Assembly (NCBI RefSeq): GCF_023822065.1
Contig: NZ_CP084930.1
Location: forward strand, 1,504,001-1,568,000
Source: Sphingomonas morindae
GTDB taxonomy: Bacteria; Pseudomonadota; Alphaproteobacteria; Sphingomonadales; Sphingomonadaceae
Length of the DNA: 64,000 bases
Reading direction: 5' to 3'
Below are positions 45,982 to 54,854 of the stretch, in pieces (within the stretch, counting starts at the first letter, position 1; every line of letters begins with the position of its first letter). A program made the position numbers and the translations under genes. Below the pieces are notes generated by a model. That model worked only from the letters and a program-made list of their open reading frames with translations, had not been told where the DNA came from and did no database searches.

Positions 45982-46956
45982 ATGGCGTGGCGGATGGTGG
46001 TGCGGCAGCCCGGCGGCCCCGAGGTGCTGGAGCGCGAGACGTTCGATCCCGGCGCGCCCGGCCCCGGTGACGTGCTGCTCGAGCAGGAGGCGATCGGCCT
46101 CAACTTCATCGACATCTATCAGCGCAGCGGCCTCTATCCCGCGCCGCTGCCGCTGGTGCCGGGCAGCGAGGCGGCGGGCGTGGTGCGCGCCGTGGGCGAT
46201 GGCGTCACGCTGTTCCGGCCGGGCGATCGCGTCGGCTATCCCCAGGGCGGAAGCGGCGCCTATGCCACGCACCGACTGATCGCGGCGGACCGCCTCGTCC
46301 GCCTGCCCGAAAGCCTGTCCAGCGAAGACGCCGCCGCCATTCTGCTCAAGGGCTGCACCGTGGAAATGCTGGTGGAGCGCTGCGCCCGCGTCCAGAAGGG
46401 CGAATGGGTGCTGGTGCATGCGGCGGCCGGCGGCGTCGGCTCGCTGCTCGTGCCCTGGCTCGCGGCGATCGGCGCGCGGGTCATCGCCCATGCCGGCCAT
46501 GCGGACAAGGCGGCGCGCGCGCGTGCGGCGGGCGCCGAGGTCGCGCTGTCCTGCGCCTTCGCGGATCTGGCCGAAGCGGTGAAGGACGCCACCGGCGGCG
46601 CCGGCGTCCGCACCGTCTTCGATGGCGTGGGCGCGGCGAGCTGGGAGGCGTCGCTCGGCGCGCTCGCGCGGCGCGGCCTGTTGGTGAGCTTCGGCAATGC
46701 CTCGGGGCCCGCCCCCGCCATCGCCCCGCTCGCGCTGATGCGCGGCGGCTCGCTCTTCCTCACCCGCCCGACGCTGGGCGACTATCTCGCCACGCGCGCC
46801 GATCTCGAGCAGGGCTGCGGCCGCCTCTTCGAGATGGTGGCGCAGGGCTCGGTGCCGCTGGCGATCGGCCGCCGCTTCGCGCTGGCCGATGCCGCCGAGG
46901 CGCACCGCGCGCTCGCGGCCCGCGAGACGCAGGGCGCCTCGATCCTGCGGCCCTGA
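45982..46956 (+). CDS. NADPH:quinone oxidoreductase (zinc-independent MDR)
   Basis: 324 residues. GroES-like N-terminal half with EAIGLNFIDIYQRSGLYP and GSEAAGVVRAVGDGV, then a Rossmann domain with HAAAGGVGSLLVPWLAAIGARVIAHAG. No zinc-ligand Cys/His set, as expected for the QOR group. AGGAGG lies upstream of both the GTG (45979) and the ATG (45982). It reduces quinones with NADPH in the cytoplasm; the actual substrate is unknown. It diverges from the DUF6489 operon. Confidence 0.9.
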   Translation: MAWRMVVRQPGGPEVLERETFDPGAPGPGDVLLEQEAIGLNFIDIYQRSGLYPAPLPLVPGSEAAGVVRAVGDGVTLFRPGDRVGYPQGGSGAYATHRLIAADRLVRLPESLSSEDAAAILLKGCTVEMLVERCARVQKGEWVLVHAAAGGVGSLLVPWLAAIGARVIAHAGHADKAARARAAGAEVALSCAFADLAEAVKDATGGAGVRTVFDGVGAASWEASLGALARRGLLVSFGNASGPAPAIAPLALMRGGSLFLTRPTLGDYLATRADLEQGCGRLFEMVAQGSVPLAIGRRFALADAAEAHRALAARETQGASILRP

Positions 46957-46964
46957 GCGCGCGC

Positions 46965-47462
46965 CTAGCCGATCAGCAGCGCATCGCCCGCCGCCAGACT
47001 GGCCAGCAGCCGCGCCATGGCGTCATGGTCGATCGCGACACAGCCCTCGGTGTGCGGCCCTTCGGCGCAATGGAGGAAGATCGCGCTCCCCGCCCCCGGG
47101 CGCGGCGGCGCGTCATTATGGCCGAGCCATAGGATCGCGTCGTACAGCCCATCCTCGCGCCACAGCCGCTCGGCCGAAAAGCCATGGGGATGGCGCACCG
47201 GCCGGTTATAGGCCGGATCGCGCGGATCGTCGGACCAGCCATCGTCGCGCCGCAGCCAGCGCCAGGCCAGCCCGGCGGGCGGACGCAGCCCGCGATCGGG
47301 GCGGATCAGCGCGCCGTGGATCGGCCAACGGCCGAGCGGCGTACACCCGTCGCCCTCGCGCTTGTCCGCAGCCGGGCACGCACCGCCCCGCCCGATCCGG
47401 CACGGCACGTCGAGCGCGCCGCCCGAAAGCCGCAGCCGCGCGGGATCGGCCCGGTAGATCAC
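46965..47462 (-). CDS. L,D-transpeptidase (YkuD) domain protein
   Basis: 165 residues from GTG 47462, overlapping the ribA stop. The catalytic segment is SAIFLHCAEGPHTEGCVAI, giving the H-x(n)-GC signature with Cys in TEGC, and LGRWPIHGALIRPDRGL matches the YkuD start. L,D-transpeptidases crosslink peptidoglycan or attach lipoproteins. No signal peptide or membrane anchor is visible, unusual for a periplasmic enzyme, so its location is uncertain. Confidence 0.8.
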   Translation of the reverse strand: MIYRADPARLRLSGGALDVPCRIGRGGACPAADKREGDGCTPLGRWPIHGALIRPDRGLRPPAGLAWRWLRRDDGWSDDPRDPAYNRPVRHPHGFSAERLWREDGLYDAILWLGHNDAPPRPGAGSAIFLHCAEGPHTEGCVAIDHDAMARLLASLAAGDALLIG

Positions 47463-48520
47463 AGCATATGGCCGGTGCGATCGCGCTTCGTGGCGAGATA
47501 GCCGTGATTATGCGGATTGGGCGCCATGGCGTGCGCCACCCGCTCCTCCACGGTGATGCCCGCCGCGCTCAGCCCCGCCACCTTGGCGGGATTGTTGGTG
47601 AGCAGCCGGATCCGGCGCTGGCCGAGCAGTTCCAGCATGCGCGCCGCCACGCCGAAGTCGCGCGCATCGATCGCGAAGCCGAGCCGCACATTGGCGTCCA
47701 CCGTGTCGAAGCCCTGATCCTGCAGCGCATAGGCGCGCAGCTTGTTGACCAGCCCGATCCCCCGCCCCTCCTGCCGCAGATAGAGCAGCACGCCCCAGCC
47801 CTGCGCGGCGATGCGCGCGAGCGCGGCGTCGAGCTGCGGGCCGCAATCGCATTTGAGCGAGCCGAACACATCGCCCGTCAGGCATTCGCTGTGCAGCCGC
47901 ACCAGCGGCGGCGCGCCATTGGGGGCGCCGATCACCAGCGCGACATGCTCCACCGCCTCGTCGGCCGAGCGGAAGGCGACGATCTCGGCCTGCTCCGCCT
48001 GCGCCACGGGCAGCCGCGCGCGCGAGGCGATCACCAGCCGGCCCGGCGAATCATAGGCCGCCACCGCCGCCGCGCCCGGCGCGGGGGCATCGGGGGTCGT
48101 GCCGTCGCGCACGAAAAAGGCCGGCAGCAGGCCCGCCAGCCGCGCGAGCTTGATCGCCGCCCCGGCGGCATCCTCCGCCCCGGGCGCGATCGCGCGATAA
48201 GGCCCCTTGAGCGGCGTCGCGAGATCGCGCGCAGGGTCCGCCAGCGCCACCGCCGCGTCGAGATCGAGCCATGGCGCGTGCGCGATCCGCACCGCCCCGC
48301 CGCCGGCCGCCTCGCGCTGGTTGCCGAGCTTGAGCGTCGCCGCGCGCTCCGCCGAGAGGAGCAGATCGGCCGCGCCCCCGGCGAGGAACTCCGCCAGCCG
48401 GCCGCTATCCGCGCTCTCCACCGGCAGCAGCGAGAGCGCGCGCGCCGCGCCCTGGATCACCAGCGGCCAGCCGCGCCGCGCCGCGTCGATCGCGCGCGCG
48501 ACATCGCGCAGGCCGCTCAC
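47459..48520 (-). CDS. ribA: GTP cyclohydrolase II with degenerate RibB-like N-domain
   Basis: 353 residues from GTG 48520 (overlapping the xth stop). The C-terminal domain (about 175-345) is a complete RibA: zinc ligands in SECLTGDVFGSLKCDCG, then LRQEGRGIGLVNKL and LLTNNPAKVAGL. It converts GTP to 2,5-diamino-6-ribosylamino-pyrimidinone 5'-phosphate for riboflavin. The N-terminal 170 residues resemble the DHBP synthase fold only loosely (RDVARAIDAARRG, LLLSAERAATL) and lack its acidic catalytic loop, so this domain is probably inactive. A frame to 48691 exists but is not needed. Confidence 0.93.
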   Translation of the reverse strand: MSGLRDVARAIDAARRGWPLVIQGAARALSLLPVESADSGRLAEFLAGGAADLLLSAERAATLKLGNQREAAGGGAVRIAHAPWLDLDAAVALADPARDLATPLKGPYRAIAPGAEDAAGAAIKLARLAGLLPAFFVRDGTTPDAPAPGAAAVAAYDSPGRLVIASRARLPVAQAEQAEIVAFRSADEAVEHVALVIGAPNGAPPLVRLHSECLTGDVFGSLKCDCGPQLDAALARIAAQGWGVLLYLRQEGRGIGLVNKLRAYALQDQGFDTVDANVRLGFAIDARDFGVAARMLELLGQRRIRLLTNNPAKVAGLSAAGITVEERVAHAMAPNPHNHGYLATKRDRTGHML

Positions 48521-49311
48521 CAGGCGAACTCGGTCAGGATCGGGATATGATCCGAAGGCTTGAGCCAGGCGCGGCAGGGTTCGTACACATGATGCGCCAC
48601 CGCCGTCTCCGCCACCGCGGGGCTCGCCCACATATGGTCCAGCCGCCGGCCGCGATCCGACGCCGCCCAATCCTTGGCGCGATAGCTCCACCAGGTGAAA
48701 AGCCGGGCGGGCGCGGGGTGGAAGCGGCGGCCCAGATCCACCCAGCCATGCGCCGCCTGCAGCCGGCCCAGCGCCTCCACCTCGATCGGCGTATGGCTCA
48801 CCACATCGAGCAGCTGCTTATGGCTCCACACATCGCTCTCCAGCGGCGCGATGTTGAAATCGCCCACGATCAGCGTCGGCTCGGTCAGCGCTTCGGACCA
48901 GCGCGTCATCCGTTCGATGAAGGCGAGCTTCTGCGCGAATTTGGGGTTGGCGTCGACATCCGGCACATCGCCGCCCGCCGGCACATAGACATTCTCCAGC
49001 CGCACCCCGCCCGGCAGCCGCACGCCGATATGGCGCGCCTCGCCATTATCCTGCCAGTCATGATGGCCATGATCGGCCAGCGGCAGGCGGCTGAGAATGG
49101 CTACGCCATGATGCATGCGCTGCCCCTTGATCGCGCGATGCCCATAGCCGAGCTGCTCGAACAGCGGATGCGGGAACAGCCCGTCCTCCACCTTGGTCTC
49201 CTGCAGGCAGAGGATATCGGGCGCGGCCTCGCGCAGGAAGCGCTCGACCGCCTCGAGGCGGAAGCGGACGGAGTTGATGTTCCAGGAGGCGATGGTGACG
49301 CGCTGAGTCAT
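48517..49311 (-). CDS. xth: Exodeoxyribonuclease III
   Basis: 264 residues of the EEP nuclease fold: ASWNINSVRFRL, QETKVEDGLFP (Mg-binding Glu), VGDFNIAPLESDVW (Asp/Asn) and SDHIPILTEF (Asp-His). It removes abasic sites and 3' blocks in base-excision repair. The ATG at 49311 gives the family N-terminus MTQRVTIASWN. It is co-directional with ribA and the L,D-transpeptidase, an unusual repair-riboflavin-wall grouping that is probably just a cotranscribed run. Confidence 0.95.
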   Translation of the reverse strand: MTQRVTIASWNINSVRFRLEAVERFLREAAPDILCLQETKVEDGLFPHPLFEQLGYGHRAIKGQRMHHGVAILSRLPLADHGHHDWQDNGEARHIGVRLPGGVRLENVYVPAGGDVPDVDANPKFAQKLAFIERMTRWSEALTEPTLIVGDFNIAPLESDVWSHKQLLDVVSHTPIEVEALGRLQAAHGWVDLGRRFHPAPARLFTWWSYRAKDWAASDRGRRLDHMWASPAVAETAVAHHVYEPCRAWLKPSDHIPILTEFAW

Positions 49312-49366
49312 GGCCGGGCGGATGTAGCTTGCCGCTCCCGGCTTCGCCAGCATCCCGCAACAGAAA

Positions 49367-49398
49367 GGCCCTCGCTCCGGGGGCATGGAGCGAGGGCC
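49367..49398 (-). terminator. Strong intrinsic terminator downstream of lolA
   Basis: Minus strand GGCCCTCGCTCC pairs perfectly over 12 bp with GGAGCGAGGGCC around an 8-nt loop and is followed by TTTCTG. On the plus strand no U-tract follows. It would end the lolA transcript or a separate RNA. Confidence 0.75.
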
Positions 49399-49500
49399 GA
49401 CCTAGCGTTCGTCACGCAGGCGGTCACGGGGTGGGAAAGCCGGATAACAGGGGGAATTCCGGCTGGCCCCGCGACCACGGACAGGAACTAGACCCGGCTT
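49367..49500 (-). ncRNA. Candidate structured small RNA after lolA
   Basis: Between the lolA stop and the terminator the minus strand folds into a long imperfect hairpin. GGTCGCGGGG (49476-49467) pairs with CCCCGTGACC (49431-49422) over 10 bp with one G-U; inside, AGCCGG/CCGGCT (49464-49459 with 49443-49438) pairs; outside, GTTC-ct-GTC (49488-49480) pairs with GACGAAC (49413-49407). The outer arm is followed at once by the terminator. No open reading frame is convincing. It may be an independent sRNA or a 3'-UTR-derived one; the 5' end is unknown and no clean promoter was found. Confidence 0.4.
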
Positions 49501-49576
49501 GCTGTCGCCAATATGAACAGTCAGCCTTGATCTAGTTACAAAAATCGCCTCATCGGCAGCAATTCACGGCTCGTCG

Positions 49577-50179
49577 TCAGTGCCGCGGCCCCTGCGGGCG
49601 CGGATCGGTCCAGCGGAAGGCGCTGTCGGGAATGGGCACGTTGAAGCGCGCATGGCTTAGCCGCACCGTGGTGCGGTTGTTCTGCGCGTCGAGCACCGTC
49701 CAGCCTTCCAGGCTCAGCCCCGCCGGCGCCGTGGCGTCGCGGCGGAAGGCGACGGTGATGGTGCCATATTCGCGATGCTTGGGATCGCGCCCCTCGATCA
49801 GCAGCTCGTTCGGATTGCCCGAAGGCACCGTCTTCACCACCCCGGCGGTGTCGCGATCGGGGTCGAGCAGCAGCGCCAGCGGCGTCTTGCCGATCGGCCA
49901 CCGCGTCACCTGCCGCACCTGATAATCGATCATCGTCAGCGCCTTGCCGTCGCCCACCACGAGCAGCGGCACGCCCTTCTCATATTGGAAGCGGATCCGC
50001 CCCGGGCGCGACAGCTGGAGCGTGCCCGAAAGCGTGCGGCCATTTTTGTCGGTCTGGGTGAAGTCGGCGGTCATCGTCTTCACCGCGCGCAGATGCTGCT
50101 GCACGGGCGCGAGATCGGGCTGCGCGGCCGCGATCAGCAGCGGCGCGGCGAACAGCGGGAGGGACAGGCGAAAGGACAT
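49577..50179 (-). CDS. lolA: Outer-membrane lipoprotein carrier protein LolA
   Basis: 200 residues. Signal peptide (1-19, MSFRLSLPLFAAPLLIAAA) then the LolA half-barrel: VKTMTADFTQTDKNGR, LSGTLQLSRPGRIRFQYEKG, PIGKTPLALLLD and a C-terminal LSHARFNVPIPDSAFRW. It shuttles lipoproteins through the periplasm from LolCDE to LolB. GGAG lies 6 nt before the ATG. The genes on either side are unrelated, and the 3' region holds the candidate sRNA. Confidence 0.95.
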   Translation of the reverse strand: MSFRLSLPLFAAPLLIAAAQPDLAPVQQHLRAVKTMTADFTQTDKNGRTLSGTLQLSRPGRIRFQYEKGVPLLVVGDGKALTMIDYQVRQVTRWPIGKTPLALLLDPDRDTAGVVKTVPSGNPNELLIEGRDPKHREYGTITVAFRRDATAPAGLSLEGWTVLDAQNNRTTVRLSHARFNVPIPDSAFRWTDPRPQGPRH

Positions 50180-50389
50180 CGGCAACTCCAAATCGTAAAG
50201 GGCGCCCTGTCGCACCCGCTTTGAACCGGGTGTGAACCCTCCCTGTCCTTCTGCGATCCGCTCCGGCGAGGCGGCCGTAAAATTCGTCCGATTTGGCGAA
50301 TATCGGCGTTCCGTGCGGCGAAAGCGTTTCAGGTCCCGAACAATTGCTGCCAGAAGAAGCCGCTTGTATGCGTAGGCCTGGGGGCGAGA

Positions 50390-50794
50390 GTGGGACAGCA
50401 GCGCCAGGACGCGCCGCGGGGTGGCAGTGACGCGGGGACAGACAGCGATGTCGGCGTTCGACGCCTCGCCTTGGCCGAGCATGTGCTCGCCACGCGGCGC
50501 GCGCGCCAGCGCTTCCTGCCGACCGATCTGTTCGCCGATCCGGCATGGGACATGATGCTCGATCTCTACGTCGCCCGCGCGCGGCAGGTACGCGTCGGCG
50601 TGTCGAGCCTGTGCATCGCTTCCGCCGTTCCGCAGACGACCGCCTTGCGCTGGATCAAGGCTTTGACCGAGCGCGGCCTGATCGAGCGGCAGCATGATCC
50701 GGTGGATCGGCGGCGCATCTATGTGGCGTTGAGCGAACAGGCGGTGGCCCGGATGAACGGCCTGTTCGATACGCTTCCGCCTATTGCGGGCTGA
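50390..50794 (+). CDS. MarR-type winged-helix regulator
   Basis: 134 residues from GTG 50390 with GGGGCGAGA before it. The winged-helix core is PTDLFADPAWDMMLDLYVARARQVRVGVSSLCIASAVPQTTALRWIKALTERGL and the wing IERQHDPVDRRRIYVALSE, matching the MarR/homeo-like group used in sphingomonads as response-type regulators. The upstream 210-bp interval has ATTCG...CGAAT half-sites (about 50282-50302) that could be an operator. It converges on a tiny gene by 14 nt. Target unknown. Confidence 0.82.
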   Translation: MGQQRQDAPRGGSDAGTDSDVGVRRLALAEHVLATRRARQRFLPTDLFADPAWDMMLDLYVARARQVRVGVSSLCIASAVPQTTALRWIKALTERGLIERQHDPVDRRRIYVALSEQAVARMNGLFDTLPPIAG

Positions 50795-50945
50795 AGCCGG
50801 CCTCGACGCCGCCGATCGAATCGCGCAGCCGCTCGATCACCAGCGAGAGATGCGCCGACAGCACGGTTTCACCCAGTTCCAGAAGCAGCTCGTCCGCCGT
50901 GATCAACAGGCTCAGGCAATAGCGCGCCTTACCGTCCCTACCCAT
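50781..50945 (-). CDS. Small protein (54 aa), hypothetical
   Basis: MGRDGKARYCLSLLITADELLLELGETVLSAHLSLVIERLRDSIGG is a plausible single amphipathic-helical protein, with an acidic, leucine-rich middle. It is encoded opposite the end of the MarR-type gene. Codon structure is reasonable but there is no recognisable family, and the reading to 51020 adds only Arg-rich sequence. The small size makes the call tentative. Confidence 0.45.
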   Translation of the reverse strand: MGRDGKARYCLSLLITADELLLELGETVLSAHLSLVIERLRDSIGGVEAGFSPQ

Positions 50946-51045
50946 TCCATGCCCCTCGTCCCATACGCCTGAAAGGGGCGTGCGGCCGGCGTGCTTAGAG
51001 TTGCGCCGGCTCCGGCTCAATAGCGCTAAAATACTATATTCCCTC

Positions 51046-53451
51046 TTAAACTGATTGACCGTCTCGATCGATCAGCACCTCGCGCCGGCCCACATGGTCG
51101 GGGCTGCCCACCTTGCCCTCGCGCTCCATCCGCTCGATCAGCCGCGCCGCCGAATTATAGCCGATCCGCAGCTGCCGCTGGACATAGCTGGTCGAGGCCT
51201 TTTGCGATTCGGCCACCACCTGCACCGCCTTGCGGTAGAGCGCGGCGTCGGGCGAATCGTCGTCGGCCGGGGCGCCGTCCAGCGCGAAGCCGCCATCCTC
51301 GGGCTCCTCGGTCACCGCCGAGATATAGTCGGGCTTGCCCTGTCCGCGCCAATGGTCGGCGATCGCGCGCACCTCCTCGTCGCTGACAAAGGGGCCATGG
51401 ACGCGGGCGATCTGCTTGCCGCCGGGCATGTACAGCATGTCGCCCTTGCCGAGCAGCTGCTCGGCCCCCTGCTCGCCCAGAATGGTGCGCGAGTCGATCT
51501 TGGAGGTCACCGAAAAGCTGATCCGCGTCGGCAGGTTCGCCTTGATGACGCCGGTGATGACATCCACCGAGGGGCGCTGCGTCGCCATGATGAGGTGGAT
51601 GCCGGCGGCGCGCGCCTTCTGCGCCAGCCGCTGGATGAGGAATTCCACCTCCTTGCCCGCCGTCATCATCAGGTCGGCCAGCTCGTCGACGATCACCACG
51701 ATCTGCGGCAGCGCCTCGAAATCCAGCTCCTCCTCCTCGTACAGGGGATGGCCGCTCTCGGCGTCATAGCCCGTCTGCACGCGGCGGCCGAGCCGCTGGC
51801 CCTTGGCCTTGGCCAGCCGCACCTTGTCGTTGAAGGAGGCGAGGCTGCGCACGCCCACCGAGGCCATCATGCGGTAGCGCTCCTCCATCTGCTCCACCGC
51901 CCATTTCAGCGCGCGCACCGCCTTGGCGGGCTCGGTCACGACCGGCGAGAGAAGATGGGGGATGTCGTCATAGATGCTGAGTTCCAGCATCTTGGGATCG
52001 ATCATGATCATCCGGCACTGGTCCGGCGTCAGCCGGTACAGCAGCGACAGGATCATGCAGTTGAGCCCCACCGATTTGCCCGAGCCGGTGGTGCCCGCCA
52101 CCAGCAGATGCGGCATCGGCGCCAGATCGGCGATCACCGGATCGCCCTGGATATTCTTGCCGAGGATGATCGGCAGCTGCGCGGCATGGTCGGCATAGGC
52201 CTGGCTCGCCACCAGCTCGGAGAGCATCACCGCCTCGCGCCGCGCATTGGGCAGCTCGATGCCGATCACGGTGCGGCCCGCGATGGTGGCGACGCGCGCC
52301 GACAGCGCCGACATGTTGCGCGCGATATCGTCGGCCAGCGCGATCACCCGGCTCGCCTTGATCCCGGGCGCGGGCTCTAGCTCGTACATGGTGACGACCG
52401 GGCCCGGGCGCACCTCCACGATATTGCCCTTCACATGGAAGTCGTCGAGCACCGTCTCCAGCAGCCGGGCATTGCGCTCCAGCGCCGCCTTGTCGATCGC
52501 GGGGCCGCTGCTCTCGGGCACGGGCGCCAGCAGGTCGAGCGGCGGCAGCCGATATTTGTCGCGCAGGTCGAGCGAGGATTGGCGCTCGCCGTCGGTGCGG
52601 CGGGTCGCGGTGGCGGGGCCGCGCTCGGCGATCACGGGCGGCTTGGCGGCGGGCTTGGCGGCGTCGCGCGCGGGGCGGATCGCCGGCGCGGGGCGGCTGG
52701 TGTCGGCCTCGTCGGGCTCCTCGTCATCCTCGGCCCAGGGCAGGTCGGCGCCGTCCGCCATGTCCGCGTCCGCCTCGCCCTCCCAGGCCGCGCCGCCCCG
52801 GCCGCCGCGCCGCGCCACCCGCGCCAGCGGGCGCGCGGAGGCGATGCCGGCGCGCGCCAGCCAGTCGCGCTCGTCGGCCTCCAGGCCGATCGCCTTCAGC
52901 CACAGGCCCAGCCCGCCAAGGCCGGTGAGCAGGATCGCCGCCCAGCGCAGCGGCGCCGCCATGCCCGCGCCGCCGAGCGCGGCGATGCCGCGTCCGATCA
53001 GGCTCGCGCCGCCCAGGCCCAGCGCGCCGCCCCAGCCCGCCGGCAGCACCAGCGAGGTCTGATCGTGGAACAGGGCGGCGGCGGTGCCGGCCAGCGCCAT
53101 CGCCACCAGCGTCAGCAGCAGCGCGCGGCCCCAGCGCCCCGAATCGCGGCCGCGCATCAGCCGCAGCCCAGGCACCAGCATGATCGGGATCAGCGCCAGC
53201 GCCGCCGGCCCGAACAGCGTCAGCGCGGCATCGGCGGCGAGCGCGCCGGGCGTGCCGATCCAGTTGGTGATCGGCCCGCCGGCGGCGGTGTTGATCGCCG
53301 GATCGGTGCGCGCATAGCTGGCGAGCGCCGCCGCGAAGAGCAGCGCCAGGCCGATGATGGTGGCGCCCAGCGCCGCCGCGCCGCCGCGCGCCGCCGCCGC
53401 CCCGGCCCGCTCCCGCCATGCCGGCGTCTTGCCTGCCATGCTCGTCGCCAT
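51046..53451 (-). CDS. ftsK: DNA translocase FtsK
   Basis: 801 residues. Four N-terminal transmembrane helices (about 20-190) anchor the protein at the septum, a Pro/Ala-rich linker of about 100 residues follows, and the motor has Walker [14 protein letters not shown], Walker [12 protein letters not shown] and the C-terminal winged-helix gamma domain ([27 protein letters not shown]). The linker is far shorter than in E. coli (1329 residues). It moves chromosome dimers to the dif site with XerCD. Start GC-rich but [12 protein letters not shown] begins a charged N-terminus. Confidence 0.97.
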   Translation of the reverse strand: MATSMAGKTPAWRERAGAAAARGGAAALGATIIGLALLFAAALASYARTDPAINTAAGGPITNWIGTPGALAADAALTLFGPAALALIPIMLVPGLRLMRGRDSGRWGRALLLTLVAMALAGTAAALFHDQTSLVLPAGWGGALGLGGASLIGRGIAALGGAGMAAPLRWAAILLTGLGGLGLWLKAIGLEADERDWLARAGIASARPLARVARRGGRGGAAWEGEADADMADGADLPWAEDDEEPDEADTSRPAPAIRPARDAAKPAAKPPVIAERGPATATRRTDGERQSSLDLRDKYRLPPLDLLAPVPESSGPAIDKAALERNARLLETVLDDFHVKGNIVEVRPGPVVTMYELEPAPGIKASRVIALADDIARNMSALSARVATIAGRTVIGIELPNARREAVMLSELVASQAYADHAAQLPIILGKNIQGDPVIADLAPMPHLLVAGTTGSGKSVGLNCMILSLLYRLTPDQCRMIMIDPKMLELSIYDDIPHLLSPVVTEPAKAVRALKWAVEQMEERYRMMASVGVRSLASFNDKVRLAKAKGQRLGRRVQTGYDAESGHPLYEEEELDFEALPQIVVIVDELADLMMTAGKEVEFLIQRLAQKARAAGIHLIMATQRPSVDVITGVIKANLPTRISFSVTSKIDSRTILGEQGAEQLLGKGDMLYMPGGKQIARVHGPFVSDEEVRAIADHWRGQGKPDYISAVTEEPEDGGFALDGAPADDDSPDAALYRKAVQVVAESQKASTSYVQRQLRIGYNSAARLIERMEREGKVGSPDHVGRREVLIDRDGQSV

Positions 53452-53597
53452 GCCCGTCCCGTCCGCTCTTGCTGCCCGTCTCGCCTCGGTCGTGCCCTAA
53501 ATGTTCCTACAGTTCAACCGCGCCTCGGGCGAGCCGAAGGTGGCGGCGGCGGGTTCGAGGCGCTAAGGCGACGGCGGATCTACGAAAGGCGAATGCG

Positions 53598-54812
53598 GTG
53601 GAAGCGCGAAGCGACGTCATCATCCTGGGAGCCGGGCTGGTCGGCTGCGCCCTGGCGGTGGCGCTGGCGCACAACGGGATCAGCAGCGCGCTGGTCGATC
53701 CCGCCCCGCTCGACGCGGTCCGCGATCTCCGCGCCGATGGCCGCGCCACCGCGGTCGCCAGCAGCTCGTGGCGGCTGATGGAGGCGATCGGCGTCGCCCC
53801 CCGGCTGCTGCCCCACGCCAATCCGATCGAGCGCATCGAGGTGGGCGAGCAGGGCGTCCGCAACCTGCTCGCCTTCCAGCCCGATCTCGAGAATGACGGG
53901 CCGCTCGGCCAGATGGTCGAGAACCGGATCATGCGCGTCGCGCTGCGCGAGGCCGCCGCCGAGGCCGAGGGCGTCACCCTCTTCACCCCCGCCCGCCCCG
54001 TCGCGGTGGAGCGGGATGCGGCGGGGGTGCGCGTCACGCTCGATACCGGCCAGCACCTGTCGGGCGCGCTGCTGATCGGCGCCGAGGGCCGCGCCTCGCC
54101 GACGCGCGAGCAGGCGGGCATTCCGGTGGCGCGCTGGCGCTACGATCATCGCGGCATGATCGGCATGCTCGATCACGAGCAGCACCACCGCAACACGGCG
54201 CACGAGCTTTTCTATCCCGCCGGCCCCTTCGCGCTGCTGCCGATGCGCGGCGGCCATCGGTCGGCGCTCGTCTGGACGGTGGAGGAGCGCGATGCCGATG
54301 CCCTTCTCTCGCTCAGCCCGCGCGCCTTCGTCGCCGAGGCCGAGAAGCGGCTGGACGGGCTGCTCGGCCGCATCACCCTCGCCTCCCCGCTCTCGAGCTA
54401 CCCGCTCGGCTATCACCGCACCGCGCAGCTCACGGCGGAGCGGCTGGCGCTGGTCGGCGATGCCGGCCACGGCATCCACCCGATCGCGGGCCAGGGCGTC
54501 AATCTCGGCTTCCGCGATGTCGCGGCGCTGGCGGAGGTGCTGGTGGAGGGCGCACGGCTCGGGCTCGATCTCGGCGATGCCACGCTGCTCGCCCGCTATG
54601 ATCGCTGGCGCGGGCTGGACAGCTTCATGGTCGCCGCCGCCACCGACGGCTTTGTGCGCCTGTTCGGCATCGGCGGATCGGCGGCCAGCCGCGTGCGCCG
54701 CCTCGGCGTCCGCATGGTCGAGCGGATCTCGCCGCTCAAGGATTTCTTCATGGCCGAGGCGCGCGGCGAAACCGGCGCGCTCCCCCGGCTGCTACAGGGC
54801 CAGCCGCTCTAG
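53598..54812 (+). CDS. UbiH/COQ6-type FAD monooxygenase
   Basis: 404 residues from GTG 53598, preceded by AAAGG. FAD-binding GxGxxG is ILGAGLVGCALAVALAHNG, the DG region is GALLIGAEGRAS and the GD motif is LVGDAGHGIHPIAGQGVNLG, the order seen in the UbiH/UbiF/VisC/COQ6 family of ubiquinone hydroxylases. The particular ring position hydroxylated cannot be told. It diverges from ftsK across about 145 bp. Confidence 0.9.
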   Translation: MEARSDVIILGAGLVGCALAVALAHNGISSALVDPAPLDAVRDLRADGRATAVASSSWRLMEAIGVAPRLLPHANPIERIEVGEQGVRNLLAFQPDLENDGPLGQMVENRIMRVALREAAAEAEGVTLFTPARPVAVERDAAGVRVTLDTGQHLSGALLIGAEGRASPTREQAGIPVARWRYDHRGMIGMLDHEQHHRNTAHELFYPAGPFALLPMRGGHRSALVWTVEERDADALLSLSPRAFVAEAEKRLDGLLGRITLASPLSSYPLGYHRTAQLTAERLALVGDAGHGIHPIAGQGVNLGFRDVAALAEVLVEGARLGLDLGDATLLARYDRWRGLDSFMVAAATDGFVRLFGIGGSAASRVRRLGVRMVERISPLKDFFMAEARGETGALPRLLQGQPL

Positions 54813-54817
54813 GCGGG

Positions 54818-54847
54818 GCGCGGGGCCGGATCGCTCCGGTCCCGCGC
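54818..54847. terminator. Hairpin between convergent UbiH-type and glycine-zipper genes
   Basis: A 13-bp stem (54818-54830 with 54835-54847, one G-U) around the loop TCGC. There is no clear U-tract, so termination is only suggested by its position between converging genes. Confidence 0.4.
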
Positions 54848-54854
54848 GCGTCCC

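Noticed and set aside
49400-49500. SRP (4.5S) RNA identity for the lolA-downstream hairpin
   Set aside because: The GGAA tetraloop and the conserved apical asymmetric loop are not present.
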